A stretch of DNA of 64,000 bases from Hirsutella rhossiliensis (GCF_020360975.1 NW_025408667.1:3968001-4032000); one strand, 5' to 3'. Positions 10,501 to 22,586 are shown, counted from the first letter of the stretch. Numbers and translations are program-made. The notes: generated by a model not told the origin, from the sequence alone.

Positions 10501-12979
10501 CACTCACGTAAGCACAGTAAGGTCTCGGTGTAGGATAAGAATACTAATAAATCGCCATCGAGGCAGTTGAGCCTCTCGCCGTGGCTGACCAGATCATCGT
10601 GCTCAACGGAAAGGGCCAAGCATCGGAGCAGACGGCAGTGAAAGGGAAATGTTTGAGTGACGACAACTCGTTCCAAGATTCGCTACAAATCAGTTGCGAT
10701 GGCATGCGAGAGAGTGGCTCGAGCAGTGGTTCCAAAACGGCATGTCAGTCCGCCACTTTGGCATCGAAACCGCTCGCAATCTCAGAAGATGGAAGCAGTC
10801 TTGAGGTCCAAAGAGGAGACATGAAACTGTATTCGTTTTACCTCGAGTCCATAGGCAAGGTGCTCTTTGCCACCTGGCTCTTGACCGTTGCTGTGGCCGC
10901 CGTCTCGGACAAGATGCCGCGTAAGTTCATGCGGCCAGTTCGTCCCTCGCTCCGCCGTTGTCAGCTTTTCAGTCTGTCAGACTTCCAATGTTAGCTGACC
11001 TTTTGATGCAGAGATATGGATCCGGGTATGGCTCGAGCAAGATGCAAAGGACAATCGCTATTTCGCCGGATACGCCGCTCTTGCTGGGCTGAGTTCTGTC
11101 TTGATCTTGATCACGCTCACGTAAGTTGGGAGAGTCCCTTGAGCCTACAGTTGACGCGAAACATGAACTCACCAAGCTCCAGCTTCTATATCATAAAACT
11201 GGTCCCCATGTCAGCGGAGAGACTTCACCAGATGCTTCTGGAAGCCGTCATGAAGTAAGAAGACCCGCCGCCCTTTCAAGAACCCGCCTGCTGACGAGAC
11301 TCATTCTAGAGCATCCCTCTGGTTTCTCTCCTCCACCGATAATGGGTGCCTTCTCAACAGGTTCGTGGTTTTCGCCCCGGGAGTAGCGGTGTCGAAGCTT
11401 GCTGAGCACAGAACGCGTGCAGGTTCAGTCAGGACATGACACTTATCAGCCAAACTCTGCCCATTTCAGTTGCCAATGTTGCGTACCGTATGCCACGTTC
11501 CCTCTCTTTATCATGAATCTTGCTGTTCCCAAGGTCAGCTTCCGGGCTAACCGTTGTTGTGGAGTCTCCTTTTCTGCCCTCACCGATATCACCATCATCG
11601 CCTCGGGAGCCAAGTATGCCGCAGCCAGCATACCCGTTATCGGCATTGCGCTATGCTGTCTCCAAAAGTTCTACCTGCGCACTTCGCGCCAGATGCGGCA
11701 CCTCGATCTCGAGGCCAAGGCACCCCTATACACCCAGTTCACCGAGACGGCGGCAGGCGTGCAGCACATTCGGGCCTTTGGCTGGCAAGCTGATGTCCTA
11801 GCCGAGAGTCTGAGGCTCCTGGACCGTTCCCAGAAGCCGCACTACTACATGTTTTGCATCCAGCGCTGGCTGATGCTGGTACTGGACATGTCGGTTCTCG
11901 TGTTGGCGGTTGTACTCGTGGCCCTGGCCCTCAGCTTCCACAGGACGACGACGCAGAGCGCGATTGGCCTGGCGCTGGTTAACGTCGTATCCTTCAGCGA
12001 GAGCTTGTCACAGCTTATCGAATCATGGATGGAGATGGAAACCTCGCTCGGAGCCATTGCTCGACTGAGGTCGTTCCTCGTGCAGACACCCATGGAAAAG
12101 GAGCCGGGTGAGGGGGTGGTCGAGTTGCCAGAAAGCTGGCCGCGGCATGGCAAGCTTGAGCTGAGATCTTTGAGTGCCACATATAGGTATGTCTGTGCTA
12201 CCAAGCACTCTGCCTTCAGGATTGGTAGGTTTTGACGCTCACACGTTGCTAGTGGTGGTGATGGCCACGAAGCCCGGAGGCCAGTCCTGGACGACGTGTC
12301 GATCGTCATCCAGCCCGGACAAAAAGTCGGCATCGTGGGCCGCACAGGGAGGTAAGGAGTCTTGCCCACCAGACAAGAGAAACGGGGACAGACGAGCTCA
12401 CCACATACATGCATTATGTGAAGCGGCAAGAGCTCGCTCATGCTCACGCTTCTCAACATGCTCGACCACACGGGTTCAGTGGTCATCGACGGCATAGAAG
12501 TGTCGCGAGTAGCTCGCCACCAGCTCCGGTCCCGCATCACGACGTTCCCCCAGGAGCCCGTCGAGCTTCCCGGCACAGTGCGCAACAACCTCGCGCCATC
12601 GGATGCTCGGCAGGGGGGTCTCGGCGACGCGGTCATGGTGCAGGCGTTGGCCAGCGTCGGCCTCTTGGCGCACATTGCATCACGCGGTGGACTCGATGCA
12701 CAGCTTGCCACCGTGGGTCTCTCGCATGGACAGAAGCAGCTGCTGGGCCTGGCGCGCGCGCTGCTACACCACGGCAGCTCGGGAAGCCGGGTCGTGCTGA
12801 TAGATGAGGCGACGAGTAGCTTGGATAAGGAGACGGAGGCTTGCATGCAAGCTCTTATGAACACAGCGTTTGCGGGCTGTACGCGGATAATTGTTGCCCA
12901 TCGCCCCGAGGCGATACGGGGTGCGGATGTTCTCGTGGAGCTCGTCGCAGGCAGGCTTGTCCAGGTAACGAGGCACTGA
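7594..12979 (+). CDS. ABCC-type (MRP/Ycf1-like) full-length ABC transporter
   Basis: Fourteen exons close in frame to 1483 aa: 7594..8437, 8548..8768, 8845..9124, 9216..9449, 9511..10292, 10345..10507, 10567..10920, 11012..11120, 11183..11254, 11310..11360, 11423..11487, 11565..12186, 12253..12351, 12424..12979. Order is TMD0-TMD1-NBD1-TMD2-NBD2. NBD1 has Walker A GPVGSGKST, signature LSGGQRQRV and Walker B ILILDDVLS, with Asp where the catalytic Glu would be, as is usual for ABCC NBD1. NBD2 has Walker A GRTGSGKS split by the last intron, signature LSHGQ and canonical Walker B VLIDEATSSLD. The start follows the family pattern (SFGP...FDFTLLFEQ). Function inferred: ATP-driven export of conjugates or drugs at the vacuolar or plasma membrane. 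It looks intact: every frame break falls at a credible splice site. Confidence 0.9.
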
Positions 12980-13369
12980 CGATTGTGTCCCAAGAACTCG
13001 TGATTCTAGATGGTAAAGTCGACGGAGAGGGGCACAGCGCGTGTAAAAATATGCATTTGATGCATTTGATAATGCGATGATAGTCCAAGTTATATCTCAG
13101 GTGCCATGACAAGGCCATTTGCTTCATCTGCGTCGTCGTCAAGCAGTTAACCATCAAGGTGCCTACCTACCCTAGACCTCAGACCAACATTCCGGCCTCA
13201 GCCACACCGGCACCTCAGCCTTATTCAGCACCGCCTCTCCTCACTTCAGCATAAGCATCAAGCAACCCCTCCTCCCATTCATCTCCTCAGCCTCGCGCCT
13301 GGAATCGCCAATCCGCCATTTCCACCAGTTCCTCGCGCGCTGCGTCACTGCGCGCCCCCTCAAAACCCC
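12980..13369. other. Spacer between ABC transporter and TAF6
   Basis: ABC 3' region and TAF6 promoter. C/T-rich stretches before the TAF6 ATG. No other gene seen. Confidence 0.4.
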
Positions 13370-14829
13370 ATGGCGACCGACAACATCAAGCCCAAGCTGC
13401 TGTGGAACTCGGAGAACGTTAAAGACGTGGCCGAGTCGGTCGGCATCAGCAACCTCAACGAGGAGAGCCTCAAGGCGCTGACGCAGGATGTCGAGTACCG
13501 CGTCGGCCAGGTCATCATCGAGGCCCTGCGCCTCATGCGTGCCGCCCGCAGGACCACAATGACCGTCACCGACGTCGCCCTCGCCCTCAAGGTCCTCGAC
13601 GTCGAGCCGCTCTTTGGCTACGACTCGACACGCCCTCTGCGTTACGGCGAGGCCAGCCTGGGGCCGGGCCAGCCGCTGTTCTACATTGAGGACGAGGAGA
13701 TTGACTTCGAGAAGCTCATCAACGCGCCCCTTCCCAAGGTCCCGCGCGACATGAACTTTACGGGTATGTCTTGGCTCGCGTACCGGCGTCTGTATGGTAT
13801 GTGCTGACCGTCCACTCAGCACACTGGCTTGCCATCGAAGGCGTCCAGCCCTCGATACCCCAAAACCCAACGACGGTCGAGTCTCGATCCCAAGACCTTT
13901 TGCCCAAGGGCCCTGGCACCAACCCGTCCCTAAATGCGCTCGCCGGTAACGACAACCTCTCGGTCAAACCCTCAGTCAAGCACATTGTGAGCAAGGAGCT
14001 CATCCTGTACTTTGACAAGATCCAGGCTGCTATTCTCGATGACAACCCTGACGAGGAGGTGGTGCGCCTGCGACAGGCCGCGCTGGGCTCCGTGAGGGAC
14101 GATCCGGGCCTGCACCAACTTATCCCCTACTTCATCAACTTCATCATGGATCGCGTCACGCACCACCTCGACGATACCTTTACCCTCAAGCAAATGATGG
14201 AGCTGACACACGCCCTCATCGAAAACAAGAGCCTCTTCCTTGACCCGTACGCGAGCTCGCTCTCGGCACCTGCCCTCACCTGCCTCATGGCGAGGAAGCT
14301 GGGCACCGACGACGGCACCGACGTCCTCCGGGAGCAGTACGAGCTGCGCCAGCTGGCCGCCTCGCTCGTCGGCCGCATCGCCCGCAAATACGCCGCCTCT
14401 AACACCCTCCTACGCCCCAAGCTGACGCGTACGTGCCTCAAGTACTTTTTGGACCCGACGAAGCCTTTGGCAGTGCTGTACGGCGCCCTTTACGGCCTGC
14501 TCGAGGCCGGCGGGCCCGAGGCCATCCGCGTGCTGGTGCTGCGGAACCTCAAGGTCTTCGACTCGGGCATCCTGCAACCCCTCAAGGACAAGTCGGACGG
14601 GAGCATCGACTACGAAATGCTCGTGCAGGGGCTCGTACAAGCAGTGGCGTCGCTGGCCCAACGCGGCGAGGGCGACTCTGCTACCAACGGGGTGGGCAGC
14701 AGGGCCTCGGACGTTGAGGCCGCCGAACTCATTGAGTTTATCGGTCCCACCGTCGGCCAGAGGATCGCCTCGTCAACGAATAATCGGGGTCTGATCAGGA
14801 CGATCCTGGACGCTCGGCTTCTAGAATGA
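13370..14829 (+). CDS. TAF6: TFIID/SAGA subunit TAF6
   Basis: Two exons, 13370..13763 and 13820..14829, 467 aa, with a 56-nt intron that joins MNFT to [20 protein letters not shown]6 is a nuclear general transcription factor, a histone-fold partner of TAF9 in TFIID and SAGA. Residues 5-70 form the H4-like histone fold ([24 protein letters not shown]). Then comes the short linker that packs on TAF9, with the conserved [10 protein letters not shown]. The C-terminal half from about residue 180 is the HEAT-repeat TAF6C domain ([33 protein letters not shown]). Length is normal for fungal TAF6. Convergent with SDH3 downstream. Confidence 0.95.
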
Positions 14830-15222
14830 GTGACGTTGTCGGCGCGGTTTGGATGGGAGGTCATGATATCCGGCAAGAGGCGAATGGCGTTTTCGGGAGC
14901 AGATACCAACAGTTCAAAAGGGGTATGCCTGGAAGAGGGCCTTGGGCGAACGGGGTTCTTTATTGCGCGGAAGTTCGAACATGACTTGCGTAGATTGGAG
15001 GTGCCACCCATAGTATGGGTCAAAGCTCAAAACAATGTGGCCTTTCTACGAATGTTCCATGTTGGAACTCTTTATTCGAAGCTTGGAAGCAGACACCTTG
15101 AATCTGCCGTGTAACCTATAACCGTATCACCCTTGACCCCTTATTGCACCTAGACTCGCGAACAATCGTCCCGTAATCTCGCGTCCCAAGTACCCCTCGT
15201 ATCAAACGACAACGTCTCCATC
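14830..15222. other. Convergent 3' region of TAF6 and SDH3
   Basis: Both neighbours end here, so the stretch holds two 3' untranslated regions. Nothing else recognised. Confidence 0.45.
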
Positions 15223-16007
15223 CTACAAGCCGAAGGCCAGGTACAGACCGCTCAGGATACTCGACACCCACAGGGCAATCTCGCCTCTCTTGATGGTGGG
15301 CTTGGAAAAGCCTTTGCCGAGGTCGTAGACGAGGTGCTTGATGCCGTTGATGAAGTGAAAGGCAAAGGGAAATCCGAGTGCGAACTTGACGGCGCCCTTT
15401 GCGAGGAAGGGCAGGCCGGCAAAGGCGGCGGCGAGGCTAGCACTCTCGAGGTGGAGGCCGAGTAAGGGGGCGACGAGGTACGAGGCGAAGTAGGCGTATG
15501 CGGCGCCGGAGAGGGCGCAGCCGGTGATGCGGGTCCAGGCCGAGGCGCCGAACCACGTCTGCTCCATCTTGTAGATGCCGAGGTGCGGGGAGATGGGACG
15601 GTTGAGGCGCTGATTTGCGAGGATCTGGTGGCCCTCGTCGTTGGAGAGCTTGGCCGTTGCGACGAGGCTGTTGATGGTGTTTGAGGTTCGGAGTCAGCCG
15701 GAGGGCTTCGGGAGGGAGAAGCGGCGGAAGATTGGGGAGGCATCTGCTTAGTTAGCCGGGCGCAAGCTTACCGAGATTGGGTCATGGAGGGGCTCGAGGC
15801 GAGAATCAGCCTGGGGACGGTCTGGTTGAAGAAGACATTGGGTTTCGTTGCGCCTGCGGGGAGGAGAGAAGCCGTCTCAGTTAGCGAGCCTGTTTGTGGA
15901 GGTGAAGCACAGGGCGAGGGACATGGAGCAAGGAGCATGCAATGGAGGCAGCAGGACGGGAACATACCTCTGCGCATGGCAGCAACGCCGACCCGTTGAG
16001 CAATCAT
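15223..16007 (-). CDS. SDH3: Succinate dehydrogenase cytochrome b subunit (SdhC)
   Basis: Three exons, complement(15223..15667, 15772..15853, 15968..16007), 188 aa. Membrane anchor of mitochondrial complex II, holding heme b and part of the ubiquinone site. The start MIAQRVGVAAMRR is a typical cleaved mitochondrial presequence. The mature region has RLNRPISPHLGIYK (quinone-site loop), a first helix near SAWTRITGCAL, and the heme-ligand motif HFINGIKHLVYD, then a last helix WVSSILSGLYLAF. The frame closes only with introns of 114 and 104 nt with GT-AG ends. Length is usual for fungi. This is the subunit where resistance to SDHI fungicides commonly arises; I see no obvious deletion. Confidence 0.93.
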
Positions 16008-17974
16008 ATCGGTCAGGGGATGACGGTGATGAGTCGGCTGGGCTGGGCTGGGCTGGCGCGCTTCAAGCTGTCAAAGCCGCGCCGCGTCTTGGTCTCGTTG
16101 TTCAGTCCTGTCCTTGAGAACAATTCCCCAGTCGCGGCCGTAGTCACCGTCGTCGAAGGCGTCGGTAAGGAGTTGCGGTTCGCTCGGCAGTTGGATGTGT
16201 TGACGAGGGCGCTGACGACGTCAACGATGATGGGCGATGATGAGGGAGACGGCAGCAGGCGACAGCTCGGCTCCTCGGTCCAGCGCACCAATCACTGCCC
16301 GCCAATTCCTCATCTACCGCATCACGTGAGGCCCATCCATCGCCTATATGACCACATCACGTGCGCTCGGCACATCCCCCGCCGGCATTCCGTCCATACA
16401 AATTGAATGAAAAATCCTCTCGCCTTTCTGCTCGTCTTCTTCTCCTTTCCTCTCCAGATAGCCACGAGCGCCCGCCGCCACGCCGTCGTTCCCGCACCCC
16501 CGTGGGCGGCGGCTCTGGCTGGCAGGGGGATTCACGTCCCTTCAGGGCAGTCGGAGAGGAAACCGGATCCTTCGTTAATCTCGACACCTGGTGTTTGCCT
16601 TTGCCCCGTCTGGGTGTCGTTTCATTCTGAGATCTACATTGTAGCAGCACTGGCCGTCACTCGCTTGCTTTTATGTCTTTGCTTACATTGATGAGCGAGT
16701 GGGAGCACTGGTAGTGTGCATGGCCGCGTGCTCAGGTCCTACTGGCCGCAGCGAACAGGCACAACACAGAGCAGCCACATCGTGAACTCGCCCACGACCC
16801 TCAGCGTCTCGCAATCGCACTTCCAGCTTCGTGAGGCTGCTGTTTCTGCACGCTCTCCACACTCTTGTACTCCACGGCCATGCAAAAGTGAACGCTCCCA
16901 ACACGAACTCGCAACACCATGTCTCCGTCTCGCATGCGGAGCCCCGTCTCATTCAGGATGCTCCTCGTATAAATCAAAGCCCAGCCCCCTTCTTGCAAAG
17001 CCTCTCGTCACATCCTCTGGTCCCGTTCTATCCACGGCACCGGAATTGTTTGTCCAACGCCATATCATGCCGTCCGTCCTCATGGCTCTCGAAACACGTC
17101 GACGCCGCACCACCCCCGCCAGGCCGGCCGGTGCCGCTTCGAAATCCTCGGTCGTTGTACGCGTCCTTTCCGACGTGCCTCCGACTCACCTCGCCCACAA
17201 TCCTCTCCGCCGGCTCCGCTCTGAGGGCCGCGGCGACGGCGGCACCAACATCTCGAAGCCACGAGTAAGGAAGAGGACGGTGAGAAGAAGGTCTCCACGC
17301 CCTGCGAGCCTACAGCGCTGGCGGCGCCATCGGCATCCGCGCCCCCGACCCGCTTCCTTGGCGGACAGCAAGTCCGGTGGCCCGGCCGAGAACACCGAGC
17401 ACGACGCCCAAAATGATGGAAAAGGGATGTCCCGTACCTTGTCAACGGGCGATCGCCACGACTATGTTAGTCTGGCGGGGGCGCCCTTCATGGTTGAAGT
17501 GCGCCATGGAGTCCTCTTTCTGAGAAAGCGTCCTTCTCAAGCACCTGCACCCAAGACAGAAGAAAAGAGCCAGTCGGGGACAAGCAAGGCGGGATATATT
17601 GCGAGGTGCACTTCGCGAGATGCGTGTTGGCAGACGGCCCCCAAGGCAGAGGAGCAGCGAGGCACAGCGTAGTAGAGATTGCTGAATATATACGGAGTAT
17701 ATCGAGAATGTCATGCCAAGTGTACAGTGACGGACCCGCTCGCCCACCCAAGCAGGCAGGGTCCATCGGGTTTTACATCAAATGTTCCTGTGAGAGGAGA
17801 CGCTCCCTTCTCCGTTTCTATCCGCCCAAACGCCATCAAAAGCAGAAGCATGCGAGTTGGCGCCCAGCGCCGTCGAGCCCCGCGCCATTTTCCTCCATCT
17901 CGTCTGTACGTATGGCTCTTTCCTTGCTGCCCAACTCTCGTCCGGTTGCGGCTCTGGAACCAATCATGGCTGCC
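16008..17974. other. 2-kb intergenic region, possible small basic ORF
   Basis: Holds the SDH3 promoter and, at its right end, the 3' region of the transcription factor. (GGCTG)x4 lies at 16036-16055. A plus-strand frame from about 17068 to 17672 encodes an Arg/Pro/Ser-rich, low-complexity polypeptide without any domain I recognise. High GC alone can keep such a frame open, so I do not call it a gene. Confidence 0.4.
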
Positions 17975-20415
17975 TCAAAATGAATCCGGGATTCCCCTGT
18001 TCACAGCGCGCTCGGCCCCCACGCTTGGTACGTTGCCCAAGCCGAGGCCGCCAAACATGGCCGCCGACAGCTGCTCCCCGCCGTTGCCCACCATGTCTCC
18101 AAAGACATCCCAGTTCAGCGACGCCATGTCCAAGTAACCGCCCAGGAACGGGTCCATCTCTCCGTTCTGCTGCTGCTGCTGCTGCTGCTGTAGGTTCAGC
18201 TGGGACGGCCGCTGCTGATGCGGGTGCGGTTGTGATGATGGCAGAGTCGGAGGCGTTGCCGATGACTGCACCGACGAACGGCCGTCGTGCGACGTAGGGA
18301 CGAGCTCGCGCAGGCGAAGGATAAAGTGCGGCGTCTCGAGGGCCTGGCCGGCCTGCATAAAGGCCCTCTCGCGCGTCTTCCAGGCCTTGACAGTGAACTG
18401 GGCCTGAATCGAGTACTGTTTCTGCGACATGTCATACAGCTCGGCATGGTGGCTGTAGACGCGTTCCGTCACGGCCCACGCCCGATCTGCGAGGCTCCCG
18501 GTGGGGCGCTGACACAGCTGGCCCGTCATGACTGCGAACATGTCGAGTTGAAAGTGCAGCTTCACAAACCAGAGGAATCCCGTCTGCTGCAACTTCTCAA
18601 AGGCGTCCATCCGCTGCTCGTTGCCCATGATGACCACCTTGAAGAGGCTGTCCTTTGGGCCAAAGATCTCGGTCCCCCACTCCGGCTGCTCGCGCACCGG
18701 CACCAGCATCTCGCTGAGCTTATTGGTGATCATGGGTCGGATGGTGAGGGCCGCCTTGTGCACGTTGCCCGCATTGACATCGACGTACTGGTTCTCGAGC
18801 TCAATCAACTTGTGCTCGAGCGCTTGGGCTTGCACCCGAAACTTTGTCAAGGCTGTCTGGTGCGTCGAGGTCGAGTCACTGGCGCCGTCCAAGTCTTGTC
18901 CCAGCATGGCAGCCTCAAACGCCGGCGCATCGTTGGCGTTGTCTGCGGCCATCTTGAATTTGTAAATCTCGTTGAACATGAGGCAAAACGCCATCTCGGT
19001 CGGGCCCTGGCGCGGCTGGACGGGCTCGGTGGAGCCTGGGATAATATCGGCGTCGTTTACGTTTTGCGGCATCTCGGTATCCCAGCGATGCGGGAGCATG
19101 GTGTGTCGGAGCCCGGACAGCATGGCGTACTTGGAGTCTTGGATGACGATTTGCCACCAGACTCTGCGTCGCATCTCCGTCTCGAAGGGTTCCAGGTGAA
19201 GCTGCTCACCGTCTCGATGATAGCCCATCTTCTGCGCGATGCGGACAATGGTGCCACTCAGGATCCACGCCGCGTGCCGGTCGTAGCGCCCTTGCAGCGA
19301 GTACTGCCTGATTGTTAGCAAGGTTAAGAGACGGGGTGTGGCGAGGACCCGTACCAGGTACAGAACCAGAGCCTGCAGGACAGACATGTTGTAGTTCTTT
19401 AGAAAGTTGAAGCGCGACAGGGCAGCCTTTGTGCCGGCCGTGAACCTCTGGATGGCCTGGTCCCTGGAGAAGCCAAAGGTTTGGACGCACTCGGCCTCGG
19501 AGAGGGAGATTACGGCCATGTTGTAGATGGAAAATAGAAGCGCCTGGCAGTGAAGGGGGACGTTTCTTATGCTGGTCGCCGCCTCCATGACGTATGGCTG
19601 GACGGTGGGCGCATGGATGACCTTTGTCAAGGGGTTGACGCGGTCGAGGAAGAGCTGCCATAGCTTGAAGCCGTGGATAGGGTCGGGCTGGAGGTCGTCG
19701 AGGTTGACGGTGGCGAGGTTGCCGGGAAAGAAGAGGTCGGTGTTGTTATCTGGCGTCAGGTCTTCGGAGCCGAGAATGCTCGAGTCCTCGGGGTCGTCTG
19801 TTTCGACAATGTCACGCATGGCTTGAAGCTAGAGAAGTTAAGAGTCAGCGACAGGAACGGGGGGGTGGAAGCTGTTGGCCACTCACCTCCTCGTAGACGC
19901 TGGCCCAGATGTAGCTGTCCATGAAGCGGGCGCCTCCCTCGTCGTTGACCATGATGCACGCGGGCTTCCAGCTGTCCTGGCTGTCGGAGCTGATGGGTGT
20001 AGAGTCCGACGGCTCCGACTTGACGTGGCCGACGGTGGGCGTGGGAGGCGATTGGCCCTGTGGCGGGGGCGGCGCGGCGCCGTTGGCATACTGCTTGAGC
20101 AGCTCTTCGCACCGCGACAGGCGCTCCTGGAGGTCTTGATTCGGACGGCGGCGCTTCCGGGCCGGGGCGGGCGTGCTGGGGGTGCAGGTGACGTTTGCCT
20201 GGGCCGAGAAATGACGTCAGTAGAGATTGCAGAGAGACAGGGACAAGAGCGTCGGCGGGGAAAAGAAAGGAAGAGGAAGAAGAAGAGGCAGGCAGACAGA
20301 CCTTGATGCAGTTTGCGCAGGGAAAGTTGCGGTCGCATTTGATCTTGCGATGCTGGCAGAGGACGCAGGCCAGGACTCGGGCGTGCCTGTGAGGCGGCAC
20401 GGGATTGGCCGACAT
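17975..20415 (-). CDS. Zn(II)2Cys6 transcription factor with fungal-specific domain
   Basis: Four exons, complement(17975..19303, 19355..19828, 19887..20198, 20302..20415), 742 aa. A nuclear DNA-binding regulator. The C6 cluster near the N-terminus, CVLCQHRKIKCD...CANC...C, is completed by a cysteine in exon 2 (ANVTC). A basic linker and a short coiled coil (LQERLSRCEELLKQY) follow, then the long middle homology domain (HAPTVQPYV, GRYDRHAAWILSG, MRRRVWWQI). A poly-glutamine run from a CAG repeat lies near the C-terminus. The 51-nt segment 19304-19354 (GTACGG...GGCAG, with GCTAAC branch) is read as an in-frame intron because removing it joins VLYL to YSLQGRYD. The ATG at 20415 is taken; an in-frame ATG at 20508 would add 31 poorly conserved residues. 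Target genes unknown. Confidence 0.9.
18168..18191 (-). repeat. CAG repeat encoding poly-Q in the transcription factor
   Basis: A run of CTG on the plus strand reads as consecutive glutamines near the C-terminal end of the Zn2Cys6 protein, a common length-variable activation-domain feature. Confidence 0.85.
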
Positions 20416-22281
20416 TGTCTGCAGTGCGGCGCTCGCTCTCGCATGCCCGTTGGCAAGCGAGGATCCGGAGGCTCTCTCGGCGGGCGTATGGGACCCAACG
20501 GGGCGCAACGGATGGAGGAGACACTAGATAGGCGAGGCGGGCGAAGAGACACGGCAGCAATGGATTGCGCTTATCCAGACAGGCAGGCGCAAGGCACACT
20601 GGCTGGCTCTCCGATATGTGAGGATGGGTCTTGAAGGAGAGACTGGAACCAAAAACTGGGACAGATGGGGTAGGAATCACGGCTGAAGGGAAGTGGTGGA
20701 AGGTGAGGCGTGGAAGGGTGAGGCGTGGAAATATGCCAGCGTGGGGTTATTAAAGGTTGGATTTAGGGGTTGCGGCAACGGGTTCCTAATGAGGCAAGGT
20801 ATCAATGGAAGCCTGCTGCTACGTGCTTGGTGCGCGTATGTACATAAGAGATACGAATTTAGGTCGTAGTACGCAAGGCTGGCCATGGGGGGACAACGCT
20901 GGCGATAAATCAGCAGCCCTTCTTGGCCTCTTCTCTTCTTTGGCTTGTTGCACGCACAGAGCGCAGCGAAGCGGCTGAAGACAACTCGGAGATCGGCCAA
21001 CGCGGACGTGTGCTGGCCGGGGATGCCCGCTTACCTAACGCACTCGACTCAGGGCCCAAGTCAGGGGCGGGGGAGGGGCATGTACTGGGTACCTTTGACA
21101 GGGCCGTCTGCCTATCGGTACCTACGTAACCTGGGCGAGGCGGAGTAAGGTAAGGTACCGAGGTAGGTAGTGGACGGAGCGGAGATTGTAGCGGAGGTGG
21201 ACGCACAAGCGGCGGAGCTGAGCGTACTCACTCGTCTTCAAGTGACGCCTGGCCGCCCTTTTTCCAGGCTAACGCGTCGTCAAGTCTTGTTGGGCTTGCA
21301 GAGATAAGAAGCTGCCGGGAATCAAATGTCGGACAAGAGTCCTCCTAGCCACCTCCGTCTCAACTGCTCGGACAACAAAGGTACCGAGTACCTGTGATGG
21401 GCGTCCCCGTGACTCGGTGAGTCCGCAGGCAGGCTTTTGGCGTCTAAACGGCGATTGGCTGCCAAACGGGGCCAATGTCGCTGGGTCAGAGACTCGGCAA
21501 AGTCTCACCCTGCTCACACGGGATGACTCTTCTCTGCACCTGGCCGAATTGAAGACGCTGCTGCGGCACAGACGAAGCCGAGGGTCCCCGTGGCAGATGA
21601 AACCCAGATTGCCTAGTGTCTCCAAACTTATCATCATGGCCCAAACCATGAATGCGTGTCATTCTTGCTTGATGCCTGACGTACTGTATGTGTAGTCTTG
21701 ACTAACTCGACATCTACCAAGGTCGGCTATCGCGCGATGCTACCTCTGTTGATGGCGAGTCCTGCCAGCCTGCTTGATTCTTCTATGTCTCCTGTCATCT
21801 TCTTCTTCCACACAGACACATCCCGCCCTACTTGGGTGCGCGGCCAGCTCACCGCCAAAATGCGGCGTGTGACTCAGAGGCCAGATGCCTGGGTAGGACC
21901 AGAAAGGAAAAGAAAAGTGCTGCAGGGCCAGCAACGGCCTCGGACACGCCCCATGGCGCTACTACACGAGCCCTGGCGGCTGACGGGTGACGCAGCCAGA
22001 CAAGGAAAAACCATCATCCTGCTCAACAGCAGTGACTGATGTGCCTTGCTGTCCGGGCTCGACTGCTGCAACGTTGTGTGCATTCGGACCTGCAGAGACT
22101 GAGAGAGTAGGCGGCCATTGAATGACGCATATCGCAGATAAGATAAACGGAATGAATAAGCGGGTGGGGCCTGGCTCGCCAATCTTAGCGGGCCAATGGC
22201 GGCCACGCCAATTCTGATTCAACAATCGCGGCCAACCCCAGATTTCGATACGTATCTCTTTGCCGAAGTTCGCGCGCCATC
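20416..22281. other. Former divergent promoter between transcription factor and LYS4 (left part)
   Basis: Before the copia insertion this stretch, plus 28143-28301, separated the transcription factor from LYS4. It holds no recognisable gene. It contains one perfect TGACTCA (listed separately) and a short AT-rich end next to the insertion. Confidence 0.5.
21870..21876. promoter_or_regulatory. TGACTCA, candidate CPC1/GCN4 site
   Basis: Perfect cross-pathway-control motif. Without the transposon it would sit about 570 bp upstream of the LYS4 start; now it is about 6.4 kb away. One such heptamer is expected by chance every 8 kb or so, so its role is inferred from the neighbouring lysine gene. 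Confidence 0.35.
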
Positions 22282-22286
22282 GTTAC
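22282..22286 (+). repeat. Target-site duplication GTTAC (left)
   Basis: GTTAC immediately before the 5' LTR is repeated at 28138-28142 right after the 3' LTR, as expected for integration with a 5-bp staggered cut. Confidence 0.9.
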
Positions 22287-22575
22287 TGTCAGAGGGAGCA
22301 GACTGACGGTCTAATCCGCACACGTATAAACTCCGGTGAAAGAGGCAGGTCAGACACAAGGACTTGAGTCAGGTATCGATACAGTAGAGGAACATTGCCC
22401 TAATCGGGATACACGGGAATTGGCACTGATTCAGGGCCACCACGGGTCCCAGATTGGTATCTATTCGTATAAATACCCCCTCAATGTCGCACAGATAGAT
22501 AAAAAACATGCATCATCGTTTGGACTCAATTGTGCCTGCCCTTATCCTTCCGCCCGCGCTCTCAGCTTGCTGAGA
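22287..22575 (+). repeat. 5' LTR of copia element
   Basis: 289 bp, starts TGTCAG and ends CTGAGA. Contains tataaact at about 22325 and a stronger TATAAATA at about 22469, the likely promoter of the genomic RNA. Confidence 0.93.
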
Positions 22576-22586
22576 GTTATGAGCCC
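22576..22586 (+). promoter_or_regulatory. Primer-binding site complementary to initiator-Met tRNA anticodon loop
   Basis: GTTATGAGCCC, directly after the 5' LTR, is the reverse complement of GGGCTCATAAC, nucleotides 29-39 of eukaryotic initiator-Met tRNA. Drosophila copia is known to prime with exactly such a 39-nt 5' half of this tRNA. Match length 11 with no gap to the LTR. Confidence 0.8.

Noticed and set aside
7594..12979. Idea that the ABC transporter is a frameshifted pseudogene
   Set aside because: Every frame change falls at a GT-AG pair and all phases close to 1483 aa.
11845..12993. 382-codon minus-strand frame
   Set aside because: Antisense to the last exons of the ABC transporter.
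16716..17672. 318-codon plus-strand frame
   Set aside because: Low complexity, no domain, no clear promoter or introns; noted as possible but not called.
18287..19318. 343-codon plus-strand frame
   Set aside because: Opposite strand of the Zn2Cys6 gene, whose frame carries real domains.
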